From Candidatus Nanohaloarchaea archaeon (lineage in GTDB: Archaea > Nanohalarchaeota > Nanosalinia > Nanosalinales > Nanosalinaceae), in the NCBI GenBank assembly GCA_013343275.1, contig CP046106.1, forward strand, positions 496,001 through 560,000: a stretch of 64,000 bases of DNA, read 5' to 3'. Below are positions 8,020 to 15,844 of the stretch, in pieces (position 1 is the first letter of the stretch; every line of letters starts with the position of its first letter). A model generated the notes under the pieces. It was not told the DNA's origin. It searched no databases and worked only from the letters and a program-made list of their open reading frames with translations. A program made the translations under genes and the position numbers.

Positions 8020-8622
8020 GTGAAAACCGAGCTCAAGAAACAGCTTTCGAAAATAAGCGATTTCGAGAACCCTAGAATCAGTCTGGAGCAGTACCGCACC
8101 CCTCCAGCGCTTGCAGCCGATCTACTGCATACAGCATACATGCAGGGAGATATTGAAGGCCTTAAAGTAGCAGATCTAGGTGCAGGTACCGGAATGCTCA
8201 GTCTTGGAGCTGCACTTCTAGGAGCAGAAGTTGTAGCTGTTGAGAAAGAGGATGATGCTGTAAGAATACTGGAGGAGAACGCCAAAGATCTAGGCCTTGA
8301 AGTCGAGATAGTTCAGGAAGATATTGAGGAGTTCAATCAGGATGCTGATACTGTATTGATGAACCCTCCTTTTTCCCAGCACTCTGATATAGGCCTCAAG
8401 TTCTGGGAGAAGGCATTGGAGCACGGCGATACGGTTTACGGGATCAGTCCTCGAGGCCTGCGTGAACGTATAAAAGATTTTGTAGGAAATTCCAGTCATG
8501 AAGTACTGGCGGTAGAGGAGTTCAGTATCTCTTTGCCGCCGAGTTACGGCTTTCATACAGAGGAAAGCCATGAAACCGAGATAGACTTGATAATCACGAG
8601 GAGAACAGATAATGGAACTTGA
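8020..8622 (+). CDS. SAM-dependent RNA methylase (COG2263, METTL5-like)
   Basis: Class I methyltransferase, 200 residues. Features: EQYRTPPALAADLLH near residue 23, SAM-binding ADLGAGTGML (about 51-60), acidic loop AVEKEDD, and catalytic NPPF (about 114-117). The Asn-Pro-Pro-Phe motif is that of N6-adenine methylases; METTL5 and archaeal relatives modify small-subunit rRNA, so an rRNA m6A role is likely but inferred. The GTG start is set by a TATA box 25 bp upstream. Its end overlaps rpoL by 11 bases, showing co-transcription with RNA polymerase subunit L. Confidence 0.88.
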   Translation: MKTELKKQLSKISDFENPRISLEQYRTPPALAADLLHTAYMQGDIEGLKVADLGAGTGMLSLGAALLGAEVVAVEKEDDAVRILEENAKDLGLEVEIVQEDIEEFNQDADTVLMNPPFSQHSDIGLKFWEKALEHGDTVYGISPRGLRERIKDFVGNSSHEVLAVEEFSISLPPSYGFHTEESHETEIDLIITRRTDNGT

Positions 8623-8854
8623 AGCAGTAGAAAAAGGAGACCGGCTTATCGTAAACTTTCAGAAAAACCACACAGTCGCAAATCTTGTAAGGAAGGCAAT
8701 CTGGAAGAACGGCGGAGAAGCCGGTTACGACAAAGGACACCCACTGGGCGAAGACTCAAACCTTGTAATCGACGCAGACAACCCTCGCGAAGTACTCAAG
8801 GAAGGAATCGACACCGCTCAGGAATGGATGGAAGAGCTCGAAGACCAGGCCTAG
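8612..8854 (+). CDS. rpoL: RNA polymerase subunit L (Rpo11)
   Basis: An 80-residue subunit that pairs with Rpo3 in the assembly platform of archaeal RNA polymerase. The segment NFQKNHTVANLVRKAIWKNG is the family hallmark, with the HTVANLLR-type motif and the following long C-terminal helix LKEGIDTAQEWMEEL. Its start lies inside the methylase gene, so translation is coupled. A hairpin made of two AGGCCT palindromes follows the stop. Confidence 0.93.
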   Translation: MELEAVEKGDRLIVNFQKNHTVANLVRKAIWKNGGEAGYDKGHPLGEDSNLVIDADNPREVLKEGIDTAQEWMEELEDQA

Positions 8855-8867
8855 AGAAGGCCTTTCT
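8847..8867 (+). terminator. Possible terminator hairpin built from two AGGCCT sites
   Basis: AGGCCT (8847-8852) and AGGCCT (8858-8863) flank a five-base loop, overlapping the rpoL stop codon, and are followed by TTTCTTCT and then a T-rich run. A six-pair stem plus pyrimidines fits an archaeal terminator. The caveat is that AGGCCT is very common across this sequence, so the pair could arise without selection for termination. Confidence 0.4.
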
Positions 8868-8926
8868 TCTGGATAAATTTTTCTCAAGGGTTAACTCAAA
8901 AAAGAGGTCTCTCCAAGTTTTTCTTC

Positions 8927-9664
8927 ATGGATATCAGAAACCAGTACAGTTCTTTCAGGGATCAGGTCAAGGAGTTCGATGATATATACTTTATTTTCCT
9001 GGCTGTTCTCCTGGCATTCGGTACCCTTCAGACAACCGGAGCTGTTCTTGACACAGAGAAGCCTGTTGTTACCGTAGTTTCGCCATCCATGTGCCCGGAG
9101 CTACAGGTAGGAGACATCCTTTTCGTTAAAGGAGCTTCATACAGCAACATCCATGAAGGAGACATAATTGTATACAATGTCCCTGACAGAGTGGAATTCA
9201 CGGTAGGAGAGAGGAGGTATGTTCTGGAGCAGAATCAGAGCGGCACCCCATCAGTTGTTACTTCTATAGGCCGTTTCTCACTTCTCGGTGTCGATCCTGC
9301 ACGCGACAGAGACAACGACAGAGTTAGAATGTCGCTGAACGGAACCCAGCTGGAACCAATGTTTGAGGGCGAGAGCTACAGCATATCAGGCCGTAGCGTT
9401 GAGATCACATATGCTACAGATTTACCTCCTGGAGATATCCCTATCGTCCACAGAGTCGTGGAGAAAAATCCCTCCTATCTTGAAACTATGGGTGACGCCA
9501 ACACAGGGCAGCTCGAGTTTGAGAAGCATGTTGAGCCAGATCAGATTCACGGCAAGGTTTTCTTTGAAATTCCTCGTGTCGGCCTTGTAAAGCTCTGGAC
9601 TATGGACTTGCTGGGGTATGCTGGTGACAGGCCTTTCGTTATTGATAACACTCCTTCGTGCTAG
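8927..9664 (+). CDS. Signal peptidase I, archaeal/ER type, with large insertion
   Basis: Membrane protease that removes signal peptides from secreted proteins. A hydrophobic anchor spans about residues 19-40. The catalytic Ser is Ser54 in SPSM, the general base His175 in IVHRVV (the archaeal and ER type use His, not Lys), and the acidic residue is in MGDAN (Asp190). Between GDIIVY (79-83) and IVHRVV there are some 90 residues, far more than the short link usual in the family; this extra beta-rich stretch is the oddity. The 245-residue length reflects it. Confidence 0.9.
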   Translation: MDIRNQYSSFRDQVKEFDDIYFIFLAVLLAFGTLQTTGAVLDTEKPVVTVVSPSMCPELQVGDILFVKGASYSNIHEGDIIVYNVPDRVEFTVGERRYVLEQNQSGTPSVVTSIGRFSLLGVDPARDRDNDRVRMSLNGTQLEPMFEGESYSISGRSVEITYATDLPPGDIPIVHRVVEKNPSYLETMGDANTGQLEFEKHVEPDQIHGKVFFEIPRVGLVKLWTMDLLGYAGDRPFVIDNTPSC

Positions 9665-9668
9665 AAGT

Positions 9669-9680
9669 AGTTAATTTAAA
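9669..9680 (+). promoter_or_regulatory. TATA-like promoter of TFS gene
   Basis: GTTAATTTAAAG lies about 30 bp before the ATG at 9706 and just behind the stop of the signal peptidase gene. The spacing suggests a leaderless or nearly leaderless mRNA and helps choose 9706 as the start over an in-frame TTG-type codon at 9658. Confidence 0.45.
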
Positions 9681-9705
9681 GGTTGGTTGTTTAATCTATG
9701 GCAAT

Positions 9706-10041
9706 ATGGACTTCTGTGACGAATGTGGAGGAATGCTTGTATCCCAGAAGAAAGATGGGGAAACAGTAATGGAGTGCCGTGACTGCGGTCATGTTCAGGA
9801 CGTAGAGGGCGGTGACTACAAGGTAACTGAGGAGAAAGAAGACGATCCTATGAACCGTCTGAACGTTAATGAAGAGGGAGGCGACGAATCCACAAGGCCG
9901 ACTACGACAAAAGAATGCAAGAAGTGCGGTGAAGAGACAGAGCAGGAATGGTGGATGGAGCAGACACGTGCATCAGACGAGCCGGCCACACGTTTCTACA
10001 AGTGCCGTCAGTGCGGTAACGTGTACAAAGAATACGATTAA
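9706..10041 (+). CDS. tfs: Transcription factor S (TFIIS/RPB9-like)
   Basis: Stimulates RNA cleavage by stalled RNA polymerase. The 111-residue chain has two zinc ribbons: CDECG and CRDCG in the N-terminal one (residues 4-28), and CKKCG and CRQCG in the C-terminal one, with the highly conserved QTRASDEPATRFYKC; the acidic pair here appears as DE within that loop. A polar linker joins them. ATG 9706 begins MDFCDECG, the normal start; the longer frame upstream has no support. Stands alone, convergent with a coiled-coil gene two bases away. Confidence 0.95.
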   Translation: MDFCDECGGMLVSQKKDGETVMECRDCGHVQDVEGGDYKVTEEKEDDPMNRLNVNEEGGDESTRPTTTKECKKCGEETEQEWWMEQTRASDEPATRFYKCRQCGNVYKEYD

Positions 10042-10043
10042 AC

Positions 10044-10670
10044 CTATTCTTCCTCTATCTCTACATTTTCAGCATCTATTTCATCGACAACAGAGTTCAA
10101 AGAAGTTCTAAGCTTACTTAACTCTCTATTAATCTTCTCAGTCCTGTTCTCAAACTGTGACTTCTCAACCTTGCTCTCAAGATCCCACTCCTGTCGATTC
10201 GAGTCAAGGATAAACTCCTCCTCGATCTCGCTGACCTTGTCCTCCAGGCTATTTACCCTCTCAAAGATCTCTCTATCCTGATTATCAATTTTGCTCTCAA
10301 GCTTCGAAACGCGGTTCTCAAGCCTCTGAGAGTCAGCTTTCTGGTTATTTAATTTCTGCTTCAGAGAAGAAATTTCGCTCCTGACATCATCCTTACTATC
10401 GTTAAGCTGCCTGAGCTTCTTATTCTGTTTAGACTGGATCTTGCTAAGTCTGCGGAAAATCCTCTCCAAGTCGTTAAGATCCTGCTTGTTTTTCTCAACA
10501 TCAGCCTGAAGGCCTTCAGAGAAATTCTGCTGAAGAGAATTGAAACGTGACTCAAAATCCTGAAGTGCGTTATCCATCGCATTAACGTGCGACTGAAGAG
10601 ACTGAATCTGTTCCTCTAACTGTTCAGTATTTTCAGCTGCCTCCTCACCTTTCTGACCTAACAAGTCCAT
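10044..10670 (-). CDS. Coiled-coil protein of unknown function
   Basis: A 208-residue protein that is almost entirely heptad-repeat coiled coil, rich in Gln, Lys, Glu, Asn and Leu, from about residue 15 to 170. It has no membrane segment or signal peptide. The end is strongly acidic (DAENVEIEEE). The family is not recognisable because coiled coils attract unspecific similarity. It is convergent to TFS with a gap of two bases and lies before a small membrane-protein gene on the same strand. Confidence 0.7.
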   Translation of the reverse strand: MDLLGQKGEEAAENTEQLEEQIQSLQSHVNAMDNALQDFESRFNSLQQNFSEGLQADVEKNKQDLNDLERIFRRLSKIQSKQNKKLRQLNDSKDDVRSEISSLKQKLNNQKADSQRLENRVSKLESKIDNQDREIFERVNSLEDKVSEIEEEFILDSNRQEWDLESKVEKSQFENRTEKINRELSKLRTSLNSVVDEIDAENVEIEEE

Positions 10671-10702
10671 AACCAGTTTTTGAGTTTGCTGGTATTTAAT
10701 CC

Positions 10703-10954
10703 CTAGTGCCGATGCCTCCAGTCAATCAACAGAATCTCCGCACCAGCCACAAAAAAGGCAAAACTCGCAACCATCAGGCCCGCAAACAGCTGGTACTCTC
10801 CAGGCCTGTAGTTATAGATCCCGGTACTGACGCGGTAACCTAGGTACGCGAAAAGAGCCACGAACGAGAGAAATCCTGTCAGAACCAGGAACTCTCCAAG
10901 AGGCCTGTTGTACAGAACCTTGTCATGGAGTTTCTCGAGGTTTTCGCGCACCAT
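10703..10954 (-). CDS. Small two-helix membrane protein
   Basis: An 83-residue protein with two clear membrane segments, FLVLTGFLSFVALFAYLGY (about 22-40) and LFAGLMVASFAFFVAGAEIL (about 57-76), separated by a short polar loop with the motif YRPGEY. The ends are charged (DWRHRH). No family recognised. It is divergent from the OB-fold gene at 10,986, with 31 bases between them holding the shared promoter region. Confidence 0.65.
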   Translation of the reverse strand: MVRENLEKLHDKVLYNRPLGEFLVLTGFLSFVALFAYLGYRVSTGIYNYRPGEYQLFAGLMVASFAFFVAGAEILLIDWRHRH

Positions 10955-10985
10955 ATTGAAATAGTTTTATCTCGGCTTATTTATT

Positions 10986-11315
10986 ATGCCCGAGAATCAA
11001 AGACGAGCGCCGGCAAGGCCTAAAGATATCGAGGAGATCGACCCGCAAAAAGATATTAGAGTACGAGTCGTAGGAACAGTAATTTCAGTAGACGACGACT
11101 CTGTCACAATCGACGACAGCACCGGATCTGTAGAGGTATTCCTGGAAGACGAGGCCATGGAAGATCTTGAAGAACAGCAGAGAATTAGAGTGCTCGGCCG
11201 AGTACTGCCGACCCCTGACAGCTTTGAAATCCAGGGAGAGATCGTGCAGAGCTTCGAAGACGTCGACCCAGAAATCTACGACAGCGTTAAAAAAGTTGTT
11301 AACACTTCTGAGTAA
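10986..11315 (+). CDS. OB-fold nucleic-acid-binding protein
   Basis: A 109-residue protein with one OB-fold: IRVRVVGTVISVDDDSVTIDDSTGSVEVFLEDE (about 24-57) is the typical beta strand pattern of a tRNA_anti/RPA-type domain, followed by RIRVLGRVLPTPDSFEIQGEIV. A basic, Pro-rich N-terminal tail (RRAPARPKD) may touch nucleic acid. It ends 15 bases before the PCNA gene, so it probably acts in replication, for example as a small RPA-like partner; this is inference from place and fold. Confidence 0.8.
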   Translation: MPENQRRAPARPKDIEEIDPQKDIRVRVVGTVISVDDDSVTIDDSTGSVEVFLEDEAMEDLEEQQRIRVLGRVLPTPDSFEIQGEIVQSFEDVDPEIYDSVKKVVNTSE

Positions 11316-11330
11316 CATAGGTGAGGAGGG

Positions 11331-12083
11331 GTGTTTAAAGCAGAAATCGAAGATGTTGGACTTCTACAGGACTCAATGAAAACCATTTCAGACCTAATCA
11401 GTGAAGGCCTATTCCAGTTAAAGGATGACGGCATTCACCTGGTTGCAGCAGACCCTGCAATGGTAGGTCTGGTAGATTTCCACATCGAAAAAGACGTATT
11501 CGAAAACTACGAACTTGATGAAGAATCAAAAGTAGGCCTAAATCTAGAAAATCTATACTCAATTCTTCGAAGAGCAAACAGCGATGACACAATTACTCTC
11601 GAAGTAAAGGACGACGAATCCAAGTTTTACATCAACATGGAAGGCCGCAGCACGAGAAACTTCTCACTGCCGATCCTCAATCTTTCAGAGGACGACATTC
11701 CTTCCACAGACCAGCTTGACTTCACATTCGAAGGAGAACTCGAGACAAAAGTTCTCGAAAGCGCTATAAAAGACGCGATGGTCGTCTCAGACTCCGTAAC
11801 AGTAACGGCCTCAAAGGACAGCATCGAGATCTCGGCAGAAGGCGACCAGTCCGATGTAGACTTCAAGATTACAGAGGACTCAGAAGGAGTACTGGAGCTT
11901 TCAGGAGAAGAGGCCAACTCAATGTTCAGCCTCGATTACCTGTCAAAGATGATCGGCGCCAAGAAACTATCAGATACAGTCACAGTCAAGATGGCCGACG
12001 AATTCCCAGTCAGACTGGAGTTCGAGATCCCAGATGAGGCCAACCTGAGCTTCGTACTGGCACCACGCATAGAAGAAGATTAA
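11331..12083 (+). CDS. pcn: DNA sliding clamp PCNA
   Basis: Ring-shaped clamp that holds polymerases, ligase and repair factors on DNA. The 250-residue chain starts at GTG 11331 after a strong GTGAGGAGGGG site and has the family landmarks: MVGLVDFHIEKDVFENYEL (about 44-62), the interdomain link, and the C-terminal block FPVRLEFEIP...LSFVLAPRIEED. The last residues RIEED plus stop are copied twice downstream with synonymous changes (see the repeat entry). It follows the OB-fold gene in one operon. Confidence 0.95.
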   Translation: MFKAEIEDVGLLQDSMKTISDLISEGLFQLKDDGIHLVAADPAMVGLVDFHIEKDVFENYELDEESKVGLNLENLYSILRRANSDDTITLEVKDDESKFYINMEGRSTRNFSLPILNLSEDDIPSTDQLDFTFEGELETKVLESAIKDAMVVSDSVTVTASKDSIEISAEGDQSDVDFKITEDSEGVLELSGEEANSMFSLDYLSKMIGAKKLSDTVTVKMADEFPVRLEFEIPDEANLSFVLAPRIEED

Positions 12084-12215
12084 CTTCTTTCTATGCTTAA
12101 ACCAGAAGATCTCTGATCTTCGGATCCACGCATCGAGGAAGACTAAGGCTTCTCACGTGCTCTAAGAAGCATTATTGAATGCTTCGTCACGTATTGAAGA
12201 GGATTAAACCTCTTC
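12063..12215 (+). repeat. Hairpin array repeating the 3' end of the PCNA gene
   Basis: The sequence encoding RIEED-stop occurs three times: 12,063-12,083 (the real gene end), 12,126-12,146 and 12,187-12,207. The codons differ but the peptide does not: cgc-ata-gaa-gaa-gat-taa, cgc-atc-gag-gaa-gac-taa, cgt-att-gaa-gag-gat-taa. Between and within them are perfect hairpins: GAAGATC-tct-GATCTTC (12,105-12,121), GAAGCAT/ATGCTTC (12,166-12,185), GAAGAGG/CCTCTTC (12,196-12,215), and a longer one on the gene end itself (12,067-12,096, one bulge). The remaining bases to 12,265 are AT-rich with no gene. Confidence 0.75.
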
Positions 12216-12265
12216 CCACCTCTTATTTTTCCTAATTTTCTCATCTAAGTAAAAAGAAAGAAAAT

Positions 12266-12952
12266 TTATTTCTCTGATTCAGCGCCGAAGTAAACTACCG
12301 AATCTAGAGGCCCAGAGAAAGCATCCTGAACCCTCTCAACCACACCAGAGAACAGTTCGGAATCTGATTCCCTGTAGGCCCCGAAAGGTATCGGGAAATC
12401 ACTCTGGACATCATAATCAAGGCCTTCCAGCCATTCTTCAACTTCTTCATCGCTGTGAAGTGTACTGCCTTCCGGCATATCATCGTTCAGGTCAGCCATC
12501 CTGCCGTTGTATAGTTTTCTGGCGCTTGACTCGCTGAACACATCGAATACAAAACCTTCCTCTGCTACACGGTTCATCTCATCAATAACTTCTTCCTCAT
12601 CCCCTACAAGGTGGAAAAGCCTTGGAGCAACTATATAATCGAATGCATCGTCCTGATAAGGGAGTCTGTGAGCATCGACACGCACAGCATCTTCCACCCG
12701 GTTATTTGCGACTGCTGCCTGAAGAGGCTCCTGCTCTATATCCGCTGCAAAATTCTCGTAATCATCCAGATACTCTGAAAGCAGTGCAGGGCCTGAGCCT
12801 AGTTCAAGTATTTTATCTCCCTGTTGTGCGCCGAGGCCTTCAAGCATCTCCTCGAAGTTGTGGTTCTGTCTCTCGAGCACCTTCTTTCCGCCGGCGGAAG
12901 AGTACCTTCTCTCTACATAGGTTTCCGGGTCTCTGTATATTTCTTCAGGCAT
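12266..12952 (-). CDS. Class I SAM-dependent methyltransferase
   Basis: A 228-residue small-molecule-type methyltransferase. SAM-binding motif I is ILELGSGPALLSEYL (about residues 48-62), the acidic residue after strand 2 is in FAADIEQEPL, and motif IV is AFDYIVAPRLFHLV. Substrate is not evident; the fold resembles UbiE/Methyltransf_11 proteins. It is a single gene, convergent with the PCNA array and divergent from the primase gene. Confidence 0.8.
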   Translation of the reverse strand: MPEEIYRDPETYVERRYSSAGGKKVLERQNHNFEEMLEGLGAQQGDKILELGSGPALLSEYLDDYENFAADIEQEPLQAAVANNRVEDAVRVDAHRLPYQDDAFDYIVAPRLFHLVGDEEEVIDEMNRVAEEGFVFDVFSESSARKLYNGRMADLNDDMPEGSTLHSDEEVEEWLEGLDYDVQSDFPIPFGAYRESDSELFSGVVERVQDAFSGPLDSVVYFGAESEK

Positions 12953-13036
12953 AGAGACTGTTTACGCAGAAACTTTTTTATCTGAAATCTCGATGTGAGG
13001 CCGGGATTTTTACAGTTTCCTACCGCAATACTAACC

Positions 13037-14440
13037 ATGTCAGAGAAGGGGGGTGAGAAGAGGCCGCAGGACTGGAAGATACGCCAGTACTACGAACAGG
13101 AAGGCCTTAAGGAGAAGATTCTTGACATAGCTGAGTACCGCGAGATCGCTCCTACCTACCCAAACGGTTACGGTAAAAGGCCTGATGCCATCAACTTTCC
13201 AGGCGACTTCCAGGCCCTGGTTGAGGACGGTGCGGTCGCGTTCCATGCCTCTGTTGAGCGGTGGCGTAACCCTCTGCTGATCGACAATGTTTCTGACCTG
13301 GATCAGCTGCGTGAGGCCTGGGATCTGGTAATAGATATCGACTGCGACCACTCATTTGAACTTGCGAAAGATACTGCAGAACTTGTTCTCCGCGAACTGA
13401 AGGATCACGGTATCGAGAATATCAGTGTAAAATTCTCCGGTAACCGTGGATTCCATATCGGAGTCAGGGGGGAGGCCTTCCCTCAGGAGATCGACCAGCA
13501 GGAAATCTCCGATCTATACCCTCGGCTTCCGCGAGGAATAATTGATTACATCCGCGAGAACCTCAGAGATGAAATGGTAGAGCTAATCAAAGAATACGGC
13601 CTGGAGGAGAAGATGGAGACCGACAACGGCAGGAAGCCGTACAAGGTCTCCGATATAGAGAATGACTGGGGTCAGCGCCACCTTTTCAGAATGCCTTACT
13701 CTCTGCACGACGGTTCGTGGCTGGTATCACTGCCGATCGAAATCGACCATATACAGGACTTCGAGAAAGAAGAGGCCGAGATCGACAATGTTGAGTTCGA
13801 AACCGATTTCCTCGACGAGTATGAGGAGGGAGAGGCCACTAACCTTGCAGTACAGGCCATGGATTTCCTGGCCGAGCAGGAGGAAGAGCGGAGGGAAGAG
13901 ATCCAGAAGAAGCAGGATCGAGATTTTGAGAGGCCTGAAGATGCTATCCCCGAACAGCATTTCCCTCCTACGATAAAGAATATTCTGGAAGGCCTAGAAG
14001 ATGGCCGTAAGAGAGGTCTATTTATTCTGCTTAATTTCTACCGTACCGTTGGTTATTCATGGGAGGAGATAGAGTCTAAAATCTGGTCGTGGAATGAACG
14101 GAATAAGGAAGAGCTTGGTGAGACTTACGTGAAGTCACAGCTTCGATGGCACCGTGAGAGAAGCGAGGACGTCCCTCCCCCAAACTACGATTCAAACGGT
14201 TACTACAAGGATATGGGCGTCTATGAAGGAGATAACCTAGAGGAGCAGGTTTCCAACCCTGTAAGTTATGCTTTCCGGAAGGCCAACAGGCGCCAGAACA
14301 GTGAAGAAGATGAAGAGGAAAGCAATGAGAGCGATGAGGTTATGGAGTGTCCTTACTGCGGCAAGGAGTACAAATCCGAAGGTTATTACAAGAAGCACGT
14401 GGAGCAGTGCAACGAGGACCTAGAGGTAAAAAAGCTTTAG
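13037..14440 (+). CDS. priS: DNA primase: PriS catalytic domain fused to PriL C-terminal-like domain
   Basis: Makes RNA primers for DNA replication. From ATG 13037 the 467-residue chain has the archaeo-eukaryotic primase core: VIDIDCD with the metal Asp residues (98-104), SGNRGFHI (134-141), and the RHLFRMPYSLH block (214-224). A linker rich in Glu follows, then at 309-415 a domain matching the PriL C-terminal region (FPPTIKNILEG, GRKRGLFILLNF, PPPNYDSNGYYKDMGV), and last a C2HC zinc finger (Cys438, Cys441, His454, Cys458). At the places where related domains have Fe-S cysteines, Thr, Tyr and Val are found. Lies upstream of GINS. Confidence 0.9.
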   Translation: MSEKGGEKRPQDWKIRQYYEQEGLKEKILDIAEYREIAPTYPNGYGKRPDAINFPGDFQALVEDGAVAFHASVERWRNPLLIDNVSDLDQLREAWDLVIDIDCDHSFELAKDTAELVLRELKDHGIENISVKFSGNRGFHIGVRGEAFPQEIDQQEISDLYPRLPRGIIDYIRENLRDEMVELIKEYGLEEKMETDNGRKPYKVSDIENDWGQRHLFRMPYSLHDGSWLVSLPIEIDHIQDFEKEEAEIDNVEFETDFLDEYEEGEATNLAVQAMDFLAEQEEERREEIQKKQDRDFERPEDAIPEQHFPPTIKNILEGLEDGRKRGLFILLNFYRTVGYSWEEIESKIWSWNERNKEELGETYVKSQLRWHRERSEDVPPPNYDSNGYYKDMGVYEGDNLEEQVSNPVSYAFRKANRRQNSEEDEEESNESDEVMECPYCGKEYKSEGYYKKHVEQCNEDLEVKKL

Positions 14441-14458
14441 CAGGTGTAGAGTATATAG

Positions 14459-15139
14459 ATGTCAGAAAACGCGTTAACCTTCAGCGAACTTAGAAAGATA
14501 CAGAAAGAAGAGAAAAGAGAGGAAGACCTAACAGAGCTAGGAGAAGACTTCCTGTTACGAGTATCCAACTATCTGAGATCCAAAAAAGAGAAGTCAGGAG
14601 AAGGCCGCGAATACAAGAACGCCAAAAGAGTTTTCGAGAAAATTATATCGCTCAGAGAAGACAAAGTAGTTAAAAACGCCAAGATATCGGTCAAAACAGA
14701 AGATCTAAGTTCTGACGATCTCATGCTGCCAAGAGAAAAAGAACTCTACAGGCAGCTGAAGGAAGTATTCAACGACCACAGAAACAGGATTGACGAGATA
14801 GTGGATTCAAGCAGCGAGATAGAGGAACTAGAAACGCCGGAAACTCAGCCAGAGCCAGAAGCTACCGATGAGAGCCAGGAACAGGTGGACGGAGATACAG
14901 AAGAGGAAGAACCAGAAGTAGAGAACGACGAAGACAGTAGCGAGGAACAGGAAGGTGCTGAGAGCAGTGAAGAAGACGTAGAGGAAGGATATACCAAGGT
15001 AAAAATAACTTCAGAAGTTCCAGAGTTCATGGGAACCGATCTCGAAACCTACGGGCCTTTCGATGAAGGGGAAGAAGCCAGCCTACCGGAAGACAACGCA
15101 GAAATTCTCGTAAACCGCGGTAATGCCGAAGAACTGTAA
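14459..15139 (+). CDS. GINS replication complex subunit (Gins51-like)
   Basis: Part of the CMG-like replicative helicase assembly with MCM and the Cdc45/GAN protein. A 226-residue chain: helical A domain (1-115), a highly acidic linker (about 118-175), then the small B domain VKITSEVPEFMGTDLETYGPFDEGEEASLPEDNAEILVNRG at the C-terminus. The A-then-B order is that of Gins51. It begins 18 bases after the primase stop, a pairing seen in other archaea, and leads into the UMP kinase gene. Confidence 0.88.
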   Translation: MSENALTFSELRKIQKEEKREEDLTELGEDFLLRVSNYLRSKKEKSGEGREYKNAKRVFEKIISLREDKVVKNAKISVKTEDLSSDDLMLPREKELYRQLKEVFNDHRNRIDEIVDSSSEIEELETPETQPEPEATDESQEQVDGDTEEEEPEVENDEDSSEEQEGAESSEEDVEEGYTKVKITSEVPEFMGTDLETYGPFDEGEEASLPEDNAEILVNRGNAEEL

Positions 15140-15151
15140 TCTATACTAAAA

Positions 15152-15790
15152 ATGGTATCAAAAGTCTACGCTGTCAGCGGATCGTTAATAACAGAAAACC
15201 TTGACGAGCTAGGAGAACTAGCAGAGGCCCTAGAGAAGAACGAGGACCAGATACTTGTCGTTACAGGAGCTGGAGGCCTCAAAGAGTATATCTATTCTGC
15301 GGGAGAGTTCGGCAACCAGGGAGAACAGGATCTGGTTGGCATCGCGGCCACACGCCTGAATGCAAAGACCTTGATGACAGCAATGGAGGCCTACCCAGAT
15401 ACTCCTGAGACTGCCGAGGAGATCAGGACGGCGGCCTCTACCGAATTGAACGTTGTGATGGGAGGCCTTACTCCAGGCCACTCTACTGATGCTGTAGCTG
15501 CTATTGCTGCAGAGCTTCTGGAGGCCGAACTGTATATAGCCACCAGTATTGACGGAGTCTACAACAAGAATCCTGAGGCCGAGGATGCGAAGAAGCTTGA
15601 TGAGGTTACTCCGGAAGAGCTGAAAGGTATTATCGACGGGAACAACGAGGCCGGGCGTCACGAGTTGATCGATTCGACCGCTGTTGAGATAATCGAGCGT
15701 TCACGGACGGAGACCAAGATTTTTGAGGGAACATTCGAGAATATTGAGAGGCCTGGCAGTGCTGACGGCACCAGGATTGTTCATGAGTAG
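15152..15790 (+). CDS. pyrH: UMP kinase, archaeal type
   Basis: Phosphorylates UMP to UDP in pyrimidine synthesis. A 212-residue amino-acid-kinase fold: N-terminal strand MVSKVYAVSGSLI (the usual Gly-Gly of the phosphate loop is GSL), VVTGAGGLKEY (about 36-46), GGLTPGHSTDAVAA (about 106-119) which binds UMP, and SIDGVYNKNP (about 134-143) of the nucleotide site. Twelve bases after GINS, ahead of eL42, in a long plus-strand run of genes. Confidence 0.92.
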   Translation: MVSKVYAVSGSLITENLDELGELAEALEKNEDQILVVTGAGGLKEYIYSAGEFGNQGEQDLVGIAATRLNAKTLMTAMEAYPDTPETAEEIRTAASTELNVVMGGLTPGHSTDAVAAIAAELLEAELYIATSIDGVYNKNPEAEDAKKLDEVTPEELKGIIDGNNEAGRHELIDSTAVEIIERSRTETKIFEGTFENIERPGSADGTRIVHE

Positions 15791-15844
15791 TTTCAGGAGT
15801 GATGGTTCGGAGGCCTTTTAAAGTTTAATCTCGAGGGTTTTGGT

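Noticed and set aside
12063-12215. Array as an ordinary tandem repeat by slippage
   Set aside because: The units share only the gene end and hairpin plan, with synonymous and paired changes, not simple sequence identity.
14845-15030. Ser-rich minus-strand ORF opposite GINS
   Set aside because: It is the antisense of an acidic Glu-rich linker; such shadows recur opposite acidic genes here and have no start signals.
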